From: Sphingobacterium spiritivorum
GTDB lineage: Bacteria; Bacteroidota; Bacteroidia; Sphingobacteriales; Sphingobacteriaceae
NCBI RefSeq assembly: GCF_016724845.1
Contig: NZ_CP068082.1
Location: forward strand, 4,836,001 to 4,900,000
DNA: 64,000 bases
Reading direction: 5' to 3'
Shown here: one piece after another, positions 1 to 8,828 of the stretch
Layout of the letters: each line of letters opens with the position of its first letter
Numbering within the stretch: the stretch's first letter is position 1
Position numbers and translations under genes: made by a program
The notes under the pieces: model-generated
What the model was told of the DNA's origin: nothing
Seen by the model: the letters and a program-made list of their open reading frames with translations, nothing else
Databases searched by the model: none

Positions 1-1878
1 ACTAAGCTTATAGTTGACGTTCACATTCGGATTATAAGACAATTGTGTCACATCCAGTTTGGATTTATCCCCATAGTCGTCCCTTACATTAGCAGACGAA
101 GTCAGTCTGTTATTGATATTGATGATCAGTTTATCAGCGATATAATTAAAACCCAGATTTCCGGTATTGCGATAATTACGATAAGTCAAATCGTTTAATA
201 CACTTTCATCAAGATCCGTATAATCTTCTGTAAGCGGATCTTTGTTAAAAGACTGCTCAAGTGTTTTGGATTGGAACCAGGCATATTCATATCCTACATT
301 TGCCGTTACCGATTTACTCAAGGGTTCGGAATAATTAAAAGAAGACGTCAGCTGATCATTATTTACAGTATTGCGCTTGAATTGATCAATGACATCCAGA
401 CTGTCCAGATTGACATATTCTACACTCGAAAAATATTGATTCTGAGCCTTTTGAATCGTTACATTTCCGGCTATCCGCAGGGTAAGAGCGCGCTTCGGCT
501 TTTTAAACTTTTTGGTATAATAGGCAGATAAGTCTGCATTTTCGTTTGTATTAGTATTGAAGGAGCGCCCTTCCGTTCTATTAATAGGCTCATAATCCAG
601 AGTCTGTTCCAATCCTTCAGAAAAGGAAGTATTTTCCGTTTTATTCAATCTGTATCCCAGATTAAAGGTAATATTGGAACTGGAATCCAGTTCAAGATCA
701 TATCGCAATCCGGCCTGATGGCCATTATTCAGATTACTGGTCTTATCCTTATTGTTTTCGATTTTTGAAAATCCGGGCAACTCATCCCGGCTAAATGTGG
801 TATTGGTGTTATCCACCTGCAGTCTGGAATATTTATAATTTGAATTGATCTTGTGCTTATTATTACTCGTTTTATCACTAAATGTAATTCCTGAATTTAT
901 AGCTTTCGGTATTCCACCTCCTGCATATTCTCCGTTGAATCCTTCATCTCCTCCCCCTGCCCGGATAACAATCCCGCCTCCTTCAAAGGAAGATTCATCC
1001 GATCCGCCAACACCGAATTTCTGATTAGAAAAATAACCCAATCCTACTGTTCCTTCATTACCTGTGACACCAAAAAAACCAATTTTCTGCGCCCCCTTAA
1101 ACTTATTGACTGCCAGAGATCCTGAATAATATTTTTCTAGTCCTGCACCGCCTTTCAGCTCTCCAAACATTCCTTTTTTACTTTCTTCCTTAAGCCGGAT
1201 ATCAATGGTCTGTGTACGCTCTCCGTCATCAACACCTGTTCGTGTCGCCATCTCAGATTTTTTCTCATAAACCTGAACCTTCGAAACCATATCCGAACGA
1301 ATGTTCTTCGTGATCAATGTAGGATCATCTCCGAAAAACTCCTCTCCGTCCAGAAGCACCTTTTTTACGGTTTTTCCCTGTGCTGTAATAGATCCGTCTG
1401 CATTCATCGTTATTCCCGGAAGCACCTTGAGCAATTCCTCTACTTTCGAGCCCTCCTCAACCTTAAAACTAGCAGCATCATATTCGATAGTATCTCCTTT
1501 TATAACCACTGGGATACGACCTGTTACCTGCGCTTCCTCTAACAGAATGGCCGTTTTGGACATATTTACAGGGCCGATATCAATGGGCTGGTCCTGAATA
1601 TGTATCTTTTTTACGAAATCTGCATACTGGGGATAGTTTATGATCAACAGGTACTCACCTGTATCTTTTGGCGTTATAGAAAATTTCCCATTCTCGCCTG
1701 TACGGTCAAAACTCTGCATAACAGAATCTCTCGAACGCAACAATACGACAGAAGCTTTTTCCAATTTTGCTTTATCTTTTATATCGATTACTTCACCTGT
1801 AATTTTAGGATTAAGCTGCGCATACAGATGCGTTAAACAGGATACAGTAAAACACAATAAGAATAAAATTTTTTTCAT
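1..1878 (-). CDS. Outer-membrane beta-barrel protein, TonB-dependent receptor-like (3' end outside window)
   Basis: The reading frame is open from the ATG at 1878 down to the window edge, so only the N-terminal ~626 residues are visible. It begins with a signal peptide ending in an LYAQ-type site. A carboxypeptidase-regulatory-like (CNA-B/peptidase M14 type) domain follows at about residues 25-110 and a plug-like region around VLPGITMNADG and KKVLLDGEEFF. After that comes a long beta-strand-rich barrel with Asn-rich turns. This is the architecture of the Bacteroidota 'outer membrane beta-barrel family' proteins that resemble TonB-dependent transporters. A Gly-rich segment sits near residue 300. 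No SusD partner is visible, and the substrate cannot be read from the sequence. Confidence 0.82.
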   Translation of the reverse strand, partial: MKKILFLLCFTVSCLTHLYAQLNPKITGEVIDIKDKAKLEKASVVLLRSRDSVMQSFDRTGENGKFSITPKDTGEYLLIINYPQYADFVKKIHIQDQPIDIGPVNMSKTAILLEEAQVTGRIPVVIKGDTIEYDAASFKVEEGSKVEELLKVLPGITMNADGSITAQGKTVKKVLLDGEEFFGDDPTLITKNIRSDMVSKVQVYEKKSEMATRTGVDDGERTQTIDIRLKEESKKGMFGELKGGAGLEKYYSGSLAVNKFKGAQKIGFFGVTGNEGTVGLGYFSNQKFGVGGSDESSFEGGGIVIRAGGGDEGFNGEYAGGGIPKAINSGITFSDKTSNNKHKINSNYKYSRLQVDNTNTTFSRDELPGFSKIENNKDKTSNLNNGHQAGLRYDLELDSSSNITFNLGYRLNKTENTSFSEGLEQTLDYEPINRTEGRSFNTNTNENADLSAYYTKKFKKPKRALTLRIAGNVTIQKAQNQYFSSVEYVNLDSLDVIDQFKRNTVNNDQLTSSFNYSEPLSKSVTANVGYEYAWFQSKTLEQSFNKDPLTEDYTDLDESVLNDLTYRNYRNTGNLGFNYIADKLIININNRLTSSANVRDDYGDKSKLDVTQLSYNPNVNVNYKLS

Positions 1879-2048
1879 CACAAAGGCTTGGTTATACGAA
1901 TTGTTCGTAAATATATCAGCTTTTATGTTATGATGTAATTAAGGAAGGGTGATTTAACATTATTTAAGATATAATGTTAATAATTATAAAAAATTAACTT
2001 TGAGCAATCGATTGCTTATCTTAGAAAGAAAAACGGAACAATCAAAAA

Positions 2049-2066
2049 AGAGCCATTAGTGGTCTC
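2049..2066 (-). terminator. Intrinsic terminator after the diacylglycerol kinase gene
   Basis: On the minus strand GAGACCA, loop CTAA and TGGCTC form a short stem with one bulged base. A run of six T follows directly, 12 bases past the stop codon at 2078. Confidence 0.6.
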
Positions 2067-2077
2067 ATTCTTTGAAA

Positions 2078-2461
2078 TCATAGCGCGAGTAAATTATAAA
2101 TTTTCGGTAAAAAGATAATTAATCCGACTATCAGCGCGGCTATTGCTGTAATCAGTACAGCACCGGCAGCAACATCTTTAATACGTTTAATCCCCGGATG
2201 TTGTTCCAGTGTGATCATATTGGCCATATGCTCTATAGCAGTATTGAGCGCTTCCATAGCGATAACGATACCGATACACAGGCAGACGGCAATCCACTCT
2301 GTTGCCGATATATGTAGCCAAAACCCAAGAATAACAGCAGTTATAGCAGCCAGTAAATGTATTTGTGCATTTGTTTCCTCACGAAATAATACCTTAAGCC
2401 CTTTGATTGCATAGCCAAAACTGGCTACACGTAATTTGAGTTTATTATTCAGATTACCCAT
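2078..2461 (-). CDS. dgkA: Diacylglycerol kinase family protein (probable undecaprenol kinase)
   Basis: This 127-residue integral membrane protein has the small prokaryotic DgkA fold. A cytoplasmic amphipathic N-terminus with ALKGLKVLFREETN-type residues is followed by three hydrophobic helices. The family signature EALNTAIEHMAN lies at about residues 69-80 and carries the Glu and Asn of the active site. In Gram-positive relatives such enzymes recycle undecaprenol, and in enterobacteria they phosphorylate diacylglycerol. The substrate here is open. The gene has its own terminator and is separated from bshB1 by another, so it is probably transcribed alone. Confidence 0.88.
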   Translation of the reverse strand: MGNLNNKLKLRVASFGYAIKGLKVLFREETNAQIHLLAAITAVILGFWLHISATEWIAVCLCIGIVIAMEALNTAIEHMANMITLEQHPGIKRIKDVAAGAVLITAIAALIVGLIIFLPKIYNLLAL

Positions 2462-2472
2462 GCTATATGATC

Positions 2473-2508
2473 AAAAAAAGAGTCGCTCCTCTTGTTGAAA
2501 AGCGACTC
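2473..2508 (-). terminator. Intrinsic terminator after bshB1
   Basis: On the minus strand the perfect 8-bp stem AGCGACTC/GAGTCGCT is followed by seven T. It ends transcripts from bshB1 just before the diacylglycerol kinase start codon. Confidence 0.8.
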
Positions 2509-2555
2509 CTAAAGATACAGATTACCTTTTAGAAACTGTTTAAATTTTATGGAAA

Positions 2556-3278
2556 CTATATAAGTTCAAACAAGTCCGTTACACCTAATACCTTACGACT
2601 GGTAAAGCCTTCAGCATACTGCACCTGAATATTTCTTCCGAATTCCTTCCCTCTTCCCTCCGTAGATTTCATAAAATCCGGATTAGAGATATAGGTCTGA
2701 GGTTCATCATCCTCACCACCAGAAGAATTAAATTGAGTTTTATAGGCCAGTACAGCCTTTTCTTTGATATGCCAGTAATCGCTGACATCCAGCACCACAT
2801 CCGGTCTGATATACTGATCCTGTATTAATTGCAGCAAAAGTCTGGGACGAAAAGCCTCCTGCGGTTTGCCATCTACTTCTGTTTCTATGCGGCGTAAGCC
2901 TGCCAGAAACAAGGCGTCATAGACCAGCTGGCTCGCGCGTCCGTGATCCGGATGACGGTCCGACAAAGCATTTGTAATAACAATCTCCGGTTGAAACTTA
3001 CGGATACATTTTATGATTTCCCGTTGTTCCATTTCTTTATTTTCAAAAAAACCGTCCCGCAAATCCAGGTTTTCCCGAACAACTACTCCTAATATTTCTG
3101 CTGCATCCTGCGCTTCCTTTGTTCGGGTTTCAGCTGTACCGCGTGTACCAAGCTCGCCTCGGGTCAAGTCAACAATGCCGACTTTCTTTCCTTCAGCTAC
3201 ATATTTTGCAATCGTTCCTCCTGCTCCCAATTCGGCATCATCAGGATGAACGGTCATTACCAATAAATCTAATTTCAT
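2556..3278 (-). CDS. bshB1: Bacillithiol biosynthesis deacetylase BshB1
   Basis: This 240-residue zinc-dependent LmbE/PIG-L deacetylase removes the acetyl group from GlcNAc-malate in bacillithiol synthesis. The zinc motif HPDDAE is at about residues 11-16. The second cluster SDRHPDHGRAS is at about 106-116 and supplies another zinc histidine and a catalytic residue. The C-terminal half has the BshB1-type DQYIRPDVVLDVSDYW and the stretch YKTQFNSS. Length and motifs fit the BshB1 subfamily rather than other PIG-L enzymes. Bacillithiol is the usual low-molecular-weight thiol of many Bacteroidota, which fits the neighbouring glutathione peroxidase-type gene. Confidence 0.92.
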   Translation of the reverse strand: MKLDLLVMTVHPDDAELGAGGTIAKYVAEGKKVGIVDLTRGELGTRGTAETRTKEAQDAAEILGVVVRENLDLRDGFFENKEMEQREIIKCIRKFQPEIVITNALSDRHPDHGRASQLVYDALFLAGLRRIETEVDGKPQEAFRPRLLLQLIQDQYIRPDVVLDVSDYWHIKEKAVLAYKTQFNSSGGEDDEPQTYISNPDFMKSTEGRGKEFGRNIQVQYAEGFTSRKVLGVTDLFELI

Positions 3279-3337
3279 GTTATGACATCATTATGATCCG
3301 GCACAAAGATACAATTTTCACCTTCATTCCAGTATCA

Positions 3338-3829
3338 TTATTCATTCAGAAGTGCTTCGATTTTGCGCGTAATGCGGGAAGAATTGGGTCCTGTAAAGGG
3401 GTAAAAGAAATCCACGACCTCTCCTTTGCGGTTAATCAGGTATTTGTGAAAATTCCATAAAGGCTTGATATTTACAGACCCGTTTAATTCTTTATGAGAC
3501 AGATACTTAAACAACGGATCCACATATTCTCCGACCACATGTGTGCGCTTGAATACAGGAAAGGTCACCTGCTGTTGCAGACGACAGAATGTCTCCAACC
3601 GGCGTCCTGTGAGCGGTTCCTGTTGATTAAAATTATTAGAAGGAAAGGCCAGTACCTCAAATCCCTGGTCCTTATACTTTTGATAGAGTCGTTCCAACGC
3701 TTTGTACTGACTGGTAAACACACATTTACTTGCCGTGTTAACAATTAACAATACTTTATCATGATAATCTTCCAACGACTTCTTTTCGCCATTGAACTCC
3801 AAAGCGTGAAAATTGTAAACAGATTGCAT
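3338..3829 (-). CDS. Glutathione peroxidase family thiol peroxidase
   Basis: This 163-residue protein has the thioredoxin-like fold of glutathione peroxidases. The peroxidatic residue is a cysteine, not selenocysteine, in NTASKCVFTSQY (about residues 32-43). The rest of the catalytic tetrad is present: the Gln region FPSNNFNQQEP and the Trp/Asn of LWNFHKYL. Such bacterial enzymes normally use thioredoxin rather than glutathione. It lies 12 bases downstream of the DUF4294 gene on the same strand, so the two may be cotranscribed. No signal peptide is visible, so it should be cytoplasmic. Confidence 0.9.
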   Translation of the reverse strand: MQSVYNFHALEFNGEKKSLEDYHDKVLLIVNTASKCVFTSQYKALERLYQKYKDQGFEVLAFPSNNFNQQEPLTGRRLETFCRLQQQVTFPVFKRTHVVGEYVDPLFKYLSHKELNGSVNIKPLWNFHKYLINRKGEVVDFFYPFTGPNSSRITRKIEALLNE

Positions 3830-3841
3830 AGGTTATATTTT

Positions 3842-4483
3842 TTATTGAAGCGGCGGAGATGCTACCGGGCGCGTTCTCTCAAAACTTCTGATAATGTTTT
3901 CGATCTCAAAATCCTCCTGACTATCGTATGTGCTTTTCAGGTTGTGACCAAATACTTTTGCGATACCCTGATAGAAAAATGCGGTAAGTCCGCCTTTCAT
4001 TTCTCTCACCATATCATAGCTTGTTTTTCCGGTCTGTCTGTCCACCAGTTTGATTAATATTTTCCCCTGTGACACCGACAGATTTTTTATTTCCTTGGTA
4101 AACTTTTCTTTAATTTCTTCTTCGCAGGCTTTAATCAGTCTTTTTTGTTCTTTTTTATCATTGACCAATGCCAGATCTCTGTCCAGTTGATCATATCTCT
4201 TTTGTGCATAGATCGCGTACGGTAATACGCGCAGCACATTTCTTCTAAGTCTGAGGTATTCCTTCTTAGCGTCTTCACTGCTCCATATACGTTTGCCCGT
4301 CACGACCACTTCCGGTATAGGAAACCAGGGCACCACTTCTCCGTCATCCAATGTAGTAGTGGCATAATGCTCTACCACTTCCGGTTCGCCTCCACCATAC
4401 TGAGGCTTAATCAATGTCTGCCCTTTTCCAAAAAGAGGAAGGAGCAGAAAAAGCACAAATCCGGGTACATATATAATTTTCAT
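3842..4483 (-). CDS. DUF4294 domain-containing exported protein
   Basis: This 213-residue protein is of unknown function. An N-terminal signal peptide with a strongly hydrophobic Phe/Leu core (FVLFLLLPLFG) is followed by the DUF4294 core. Its recognisable parts are DDGEVVPWFPIPEVVVTGKR and a long charged helical section rich in Lys/Glu. The family is known almost only from Bacteroidota. It is divergent from the RelA/SpoT gene, with a 150-bp AT-rich space between them. Nothing in the sequence suggests an enzyme. Confidence 0.85.
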   Translation of the reverse strand: MKIIYVPGFVLFLLLPLFGKGQTLIKPQYGGGEPEVVEHYATTTLDDGEVVPWFPIPEVVVTGKRIWSSEDAKKEYLRLRRNVLRVLPYAIYAQKRYDQLDRDLALVNDKKEQKRLIKACEEEIKEKFTKEIKNLSVSQGKILIKLVDRQTGKTSYDMVREMKGGLTAFFYQGIAKVFGHNLKSTYDSQEDFEIENIIRSFERTRPVASPPLQ

Positions 4484-4634
4484 TTTTGCATCAAAAAAAG
4501 CCTTTTGTTTTTATTCTGATAAATAATTTTACTACATTTATTCAAATGAAAACAGATATCCATATAAAGGTACTTTTTTCTGTCCTAATTTAATAAAAAT
4601 ATTTAAAGTATCTTAAAAATTTTACAGCACGTTT

Positions 4635-6845
4635 ATGAAAGAGTATGTGATTGATATTGAAGCTGAAAACAAAGAAATTCGCAAAAGATATAGAGATTTA
4701 TTGAGAGCGTGCAAGCCGACTTTACAACGCGGCGACAAACAAGAGATACGTAAAGCATTTGATCTGGCTCTGGAAAGTCATAAGGAAATGCGCCGCAAAT
4801 CGGGCGAGCCTTATATTTTCCACCCTATCGCTGTAGCCAAAATTGCTGCGGACGAGATCGGACTTGGTACTACATCGATTGTATGTGCACTGTTGCATGA
4901 TGTCGTTGAAGATACAGCTATCACCTTACAGGAAATTGAAGATCAGTTTGGGAAAAAAGTGGCCCGCATCATCGATGGCCTAACCAAAATATCGGGTATA
5001 TTCGATCCGAACAGCTCTATGCAGGCGGAAAATTTCCGTAAAATGCTGCTGACGCTGGCGGATGATGTACGCGTAATCCTTATTAAACTGGCAGACCGCT
5101 TACATAATATGCGGACAATGGAGTTTATGGCGCGCGACAAGCAGTTGAAGATTGCTTCTGAAACAAGCTATCTCTACGCTCCGCTGGCTCACAGATTAGG
5201 ACTGTATGCGATTAAGTCCGAACTGGAAGACCTTTCCATGAAGTATACCGATCCGGATACCTATAAATTTATAGCGAAAAAGCTGAATGAAAAGAAAGCA
5301 GAACGTGAGAAATTTATTTCGGATTTTGTCGGACCGGTTAAAGAGATTCTGGAAGAACAGGGGATTAAAGCTGAAGTATTCGGCCGTCCTAAATCTATTC
5401 ATTCTATCTGGAACAAGATGCGCAAAAAGTCTATACCTTTTGAAGAAGTATATGACCTGTTTGCGATCCGTATCATTATAGACACGGATTATGAAAAAGA
5501 GAAAACAGAATGCTGGAAGGCTTATTCTATTGTGACGGATCTATACAGACCAAATCCGGATCGCTTGCGCGACTGGGTATCCTCTCCTAAAGGAAACGGA
5601 TACGAATCTCTGCATACAACTGTAATGGGTCCGCGTGGACAATGGGTAGAAGTACAGATACGCACCAAACGCATGAATGAGATTGCAGAAAAAGGATTTG
5701 CGGCACACTGGAAATACAAAGAATCCAATTCGGACAGCGGACTGGATCAGTGGATTCAGAAAGTAAGAGATGTACTGAGCAGTGCTGATTCGAATGCGCT
5801 GGACTTTGTGGATGATTTTAAAATGAATCTTTTCTCGGATGAGATTTTCATTTTTACGCCCAAAGGAACGCTTATTCAGTTGCCCAATGATGCCACAGCC
5901 CTGGATTTTGCCTTTGAGATACATTCGGATATCGGTGCGACCTGTATCGGTGCTAAAGTCAACCACAAGCTTGTACCACTGAGTCATAAGTTACAGAACG
6001 GTGATCAGGTCGAGATCATCACTTCTGGTAAGCAGGTACCCAAAGAAGATTGGCTCAACTTTGTCGTAACGGCCAAAGCCAAGTCCAAAATACGCTCGTC
6101 TCTCAAAGAGGAAAAGCGCCGCGTGGCGGAAGACGGCAAGGAAATACTGGAGCGCAAACTAAAATCGCTGAAGATTACCTATAACACTGATAATATCAAT
6201 AAGATTTCTAATTATTTTAAGTTTCCGAGCTCACAGGAATTATTTTACAATGTGGCCAAAGGAACTATAGATATCAAAAATCTGCGCGATTATGCAGCCA
6301 GTGAAAAACTGATTGACACTTCGCCAAGTCAGTTTAGCTCCCACATCAGCGGATTAGTAGAAAAAATAAATAAGAAAGACCTGGATACGTTGTTGATTGG
6401 CGACGATCTCCAGGAAGTAGATTATACGCTGGCACCTTGTTGTAATCCTATTCCCGGAGATGATGTATTCGGATTTCTGACAGTAAATGACGGCATAAAA
6501 ATACACCGTACAAGCTGTCCGAATGCGTCTAAGCTGATGGCCAACTACGGATACCGTATTCTGAAAGCTAAATGGGCTTCTTCAACATCCAACAATGTGG
6601 CTTTCCTTACCGGATTGCGTATTGTCGGAATCGATGACGTCGGATTGGTCAACAAGATTACTACCGTTATATCTCAGGAGTTTAAGGTCAATATCCGCTC
6701 GCTGTCTATATCAAGTAATGAGGGTATTTTTGAAGGAAATATCATGGTATTTGTCAACGATACAGATCAGTTGGATAATCTGATTAAAAACCTCAAACAT
6801 ATCAGCGGAATAACCGGAGTGACACGATATGAATCGGAGAATTAA
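4635..6845 (+). CDS. Bifunctional (p)ppGpp synthetase/hydrolase (RelA/SpoT, Rsh)
   Basis: This 736-residue cytoplasmic enzyme makes and breaks the alarmone (p)ppGpp. An HD hydrolase domain (about residues 50-200) shows YIFHPIAVA and HDVVED. The synthetase domain (about 240-370) has YDLFAIRIII, GNGYESLHTTV and GFAAHWKYKE. A TGS domain (about 400-460, IFTPKGTLIQLP) follows. Next is a zinc-finger-like stretch with LAPCCNPIPGD and SCPNASKL (about 600-640), and a C-terminal ACT domain completes it. With the HDVVED motif intact the hydrolase is probably active. As is usual in Bacteroidota, one long Rsh may do both reactions. The start codon gives the expected full length. Confidence 0.96.
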   Translation: MKEYVIDIEAENKEIRKRYRDLLRACKPTLQRGDKQEIRKAFDLALESHKEMRRKSGEPYIFHPIAVAKIAADEIGLGTTSIVCALLHDVVEDTAITLQEIEDQFGKKVARIIDGLTKISGIFDPNSSMQAENFRKMLLTLADDVRVILIKLADRLHNMRTMEFMARDKQLKIASETSYLYAPLAHRLGLYAIKSELEDLSMKYTDPDTYKFIAKKLNEKKAEREKFISDFVGPVKEILEEQGIKAEVFGRPKSIHSIWNKMRKKSIPFEEVYDLFAIRIIIDTDYEKEKTECWKAYSIVTDLYRPNPDRLRDWVSSPKGNGYESLHTTVMGPRGQWVEVQIRTKRMNEIAEKGFAAHWKYKESNSDSGLDQWIQKVRDVLSSADSNALDFVDDFKMNLFSDEIFIFTPKGTLIQLPNDATALDFAFEIHSDIGATCIGAKVNHKLVPLSHKLQNGDQVEIITSGKQVPKEDWLNFVVTAKAKSKIRSSLKEEKRRVAEDGKEILERKLKSLKITYNTDNINKISNYFKFPSSQELFYNVAKGTIDIKNLRDYAASEKLIDTSPSQFSSHISGLVEKINKKDLDTLLIGDDLQEVDYTLAPCCNPIPGDDVFGFLTVNDGIKIHRTSCPNASKLMANYGYRILKAKWASSTSNNVAFLTGLRIVGIDDVGLVNKITTVISQEFKVNIRSLSISSNEGIFEGNIMVFVNDTDQLDNLIKNLKHISGITGVTRYESEN

Positions 6846-6897
6846 ATCAACTGAATCTCACATTTTTGAAAAAAGCGATATTGTGAATCTAATTTGG

Positions 6898-6905
6898 TAA
6901 ATTTG
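6898..6905 (+). promoter_or_regulatory. Promoter -7 box for the Fur-family gene
   Basis: TAAATTTG fits the Bacteroidota -7 consensus TAnnTTTG and lies 20 bases upstream of the ATG at 6926. No TTTG sits at the proper -33 spacing, so the upstream half is weak. Confidence 0.45.
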
Positions 6906-6925
6906 TAAAGAATCTTAAGTTTGAT

Positions 6926-7420
6926 ATGAATCTAGCAGAAAATTACGCCACTGTAAAAAAGATATTCGAGGCTTATCTGGAAAATAAAAATCTGAGAAAG
7001 ACTCCTGAGCGCTACGCTATTTTGGAAGAAATATATTCGCGCTCCGATCACTTTGATGTTGAATCACTGTACATTCACATGAAAAATAAAAAATATCGTG
7101 TGAGCAGAGCTACCGTGTACAATACATTAGAGTTATTGGTGTCATGCGATCTCGTGACCAAACACCAGTTTGGCCGTAACATGGCTCAGTTTGAAAAATC
7201 TTTTGGCTATAAACAACATGATCATGTGATTTGCATAGAATGCAATAAAGTGGTCGAATTTTGTGATCCGAGGATCAACCAGATCCAGAGTCTGATGGGA
7301 GATTTGCTGAAGTTTGACATCAAACATCACTCTCTCAATCTGTATGGCGTCTGTGAAGATTGCCAGGAGAAAGACAAAGCCGCTAAGGCAAAAGCCGAAA
7401 AAGCGGTTATTTCAAATTAA
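6926..7420 (+). CDS. Fur family transcriptional regulator
   Basis: This 164-residue metal-dependent regulator has an N-terminal winged helix (residues ~15-95, with [16 protein letters not shown] and [14 protein letters not shown]). The C-terminal dimerisation/metal domain has [15 protein letters not shown] and a second CxxC in [10 protein letters not shown], the usual structural zinc site. The tail is Lys/Ala-rich. It could sense iron, zinc or peroxide; the sequence alone does not decide. It sits between the Rsh gene and purA and ends in a strong terminator, so it is its own unit. Confidence 0.92.
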   Translation: MNLAENYATVKKIFEAYLENKNLRKTPERYAILEEIYSRSDHFDVESLYIHMKNKKYRVSRATVYNTLELLVSCDLVTKHQFGRNMAQFEKSFGYKQHDHVICIECNKVVEFCDPRINQIQSLMGDLLKFDIKHHSLNLYGVCEDCQEKDKAAKAKAEKAVISN

Positions 7421-7453
7421 TATTGACTATTGGTAAAATATTATAGTACATTT

Positions 7454-7493
7454 GTTCGGAAAAACTACTACCGTAATTTTTCCGAACATTTTT
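7454..7493 (+). terminator. Intrinsic terminator after the Fur-family gene
   Basis: A perfect 11-bp stem, GTTCGGAAAAA with TTTTTCCGAAC, has a 12-base loop and is followed by ATTTTTGTTTT. It separates the regulator from purA. Confidence 0.85.
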
Positions 7494-7547
7494 GTTTTAG
7501 AATAAGTCATTATCTAAATATATTTTTAATCTCAATACAAAAAAGCT

Positions 7548-8825
7548 ATGCAAGTTGATGTGCTTTTGGGCCTACAATGGGGCGATGAAGGTAAAGGAAA
7601 AATCGTAGATGTTTTATGTCCTGAATACGATTTGATCGCACGTTTCCAAGGCGGCCCTAACGCCGGACACACATTGGAGTTTGATAACAAAAAATTCGTA
7701 TTGAACACTATCCCGTCAGGTATCTTTAATGAAGGTATCATGAATCTTATCGGAAATGGTGTTGTTATTGATCCGATTATCCTGAAAAGAGAGTTAGACA
7801 ATTTGAAAACTGCCGGCTTCGATCCGGTTGGTAAAGGAAATCTGGTTTTGGCGCGCAAAGCTCACCTTATCCTTCCTACTCACCAATTGCTGGATGCTGC
7901 TTCAGAATCCAAAATGGGTGCAGGCAAAATTGGTTCTACACTTAAAGGTATCGGCCCGACTTACATGGACAAAACAGGCCGCAACGGTCTTCGTGTAGGT
8001 GATACTACATTGCCGGATTTTAAAGAACGCTATGAGAAACTAAAAGAAAAGCATCTGTCTATCTTATCTCATTACGGTGAAATCCCTGATTTCTCTGAAA
8101 AAGAACAAGCGTTTCTGGCGGCAATTGATTATATCAAAACTATTCCTCACGTAGATTCTGAACACCTGGTGAATCAGTATCTGAAATCCGGTAAAAGTGT
8201 TTTGGCAGAAGGTGCACAAGGTACATTGTTAGATGTAGATTTCGGATCTTATCCGTTCGTTACATCCTCTAATACAACTACTGCAGGAGCATGTACAGGT
8301 CTCGGTGTAGCCCCTAATAAAATCGGCAAGGTGTACGGTATTTTCAAGGCATACGCAACCCGTGTAGGTGGCGGACCATTCCCTACTGAACTGCATGATG
8401 AAGTTGGTGAGGAATTACGTAAGCTTGGACACGAGTTCGGTGCGACTACAGGTCGTGCGCGTCGTACAGGATGGATCGATATTCCGGCATTAAAATATGC
8501 TATTATGCTCAATGGTGTAACGGAACTGATCATGATGAAAGCGGATGTATTGGATACATTTGATAAAATCTATGCGTGTACACACTATAAGCATGATGGT
8601 CAGGTAATTGACTATATGCCTTATGAGATCATTACGAATGAGGCTGAGCCTGTACTGGAAGAAATACAGGGCTGGAATCAGGATCTGACCGGTATTACTT
8701 CAGAAAGTGAAATTCCGGAAGCACTGAAAAATTACATCTCTTATCTGGAAAAAGCGCTGGAAGTTCCTATTACATTCCTTTCCGTTGGTCCGGACCGTAA
8801 ACAAACGTTATCCTTATCTAAATAA
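7548..8825 (+). CDS. purA: Adenylosuccinate synthase PurA
   Basis: This 425-residue cytoplasmic enzyme joins IMP and aspartate with GTP to give adenylosuccinate, the first step from IMP to AMP. The GTP-binding GLQWGDEGKGK is at residues 8-18, including the catalytic Asp. The N-terminal GPNAGHT holds the catalytic His. GATTGRARRTGW and the C-terminal SVGPDRKQT are the usual IMP and guanine contacts. The length matches the family. pabB begins 3 bases after the stop codon, so the two are cotranscribed. Confidence 0.97.
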   Translation: MQVDVLLGLQWGDEGKGKIVDVLCPEYDLIARFQGGPNAGHTLEFDNKKFVLNTIPSGIFNEGIMNLIGNGVVIDPIILKRELDNLKTAGFDPVGKGNLVLARKAHLILPTHQLLDAASESKMGAGKIGSTLKGIGPTYMDKTGRNGLRVGDTTLPDFKERYEKLKEKHLSILSHYGEIPDFSEKEQAFLAAIDYIKTIPHVDSEHLVNQYLKSGKSVLAEGAQGTLLDVDFGSYPFVTSSNTTTAGACTGLGVAPNKIGKVYGIFKAYATRVGGGPFPTELHDEVGEELRKLGHEFGATTGRARRTGWIDIPALKYAIMLNGVTELIMMKADVLDTFDKIYACTHYKHDGQVIDYMPYEIITNEAEPVLEEIQGWNQDLTGITSESEIPEALKNYISYLEKALEVPITFLSVGPDRKQTLSLSK

Positions 8826-8828
8826 TTA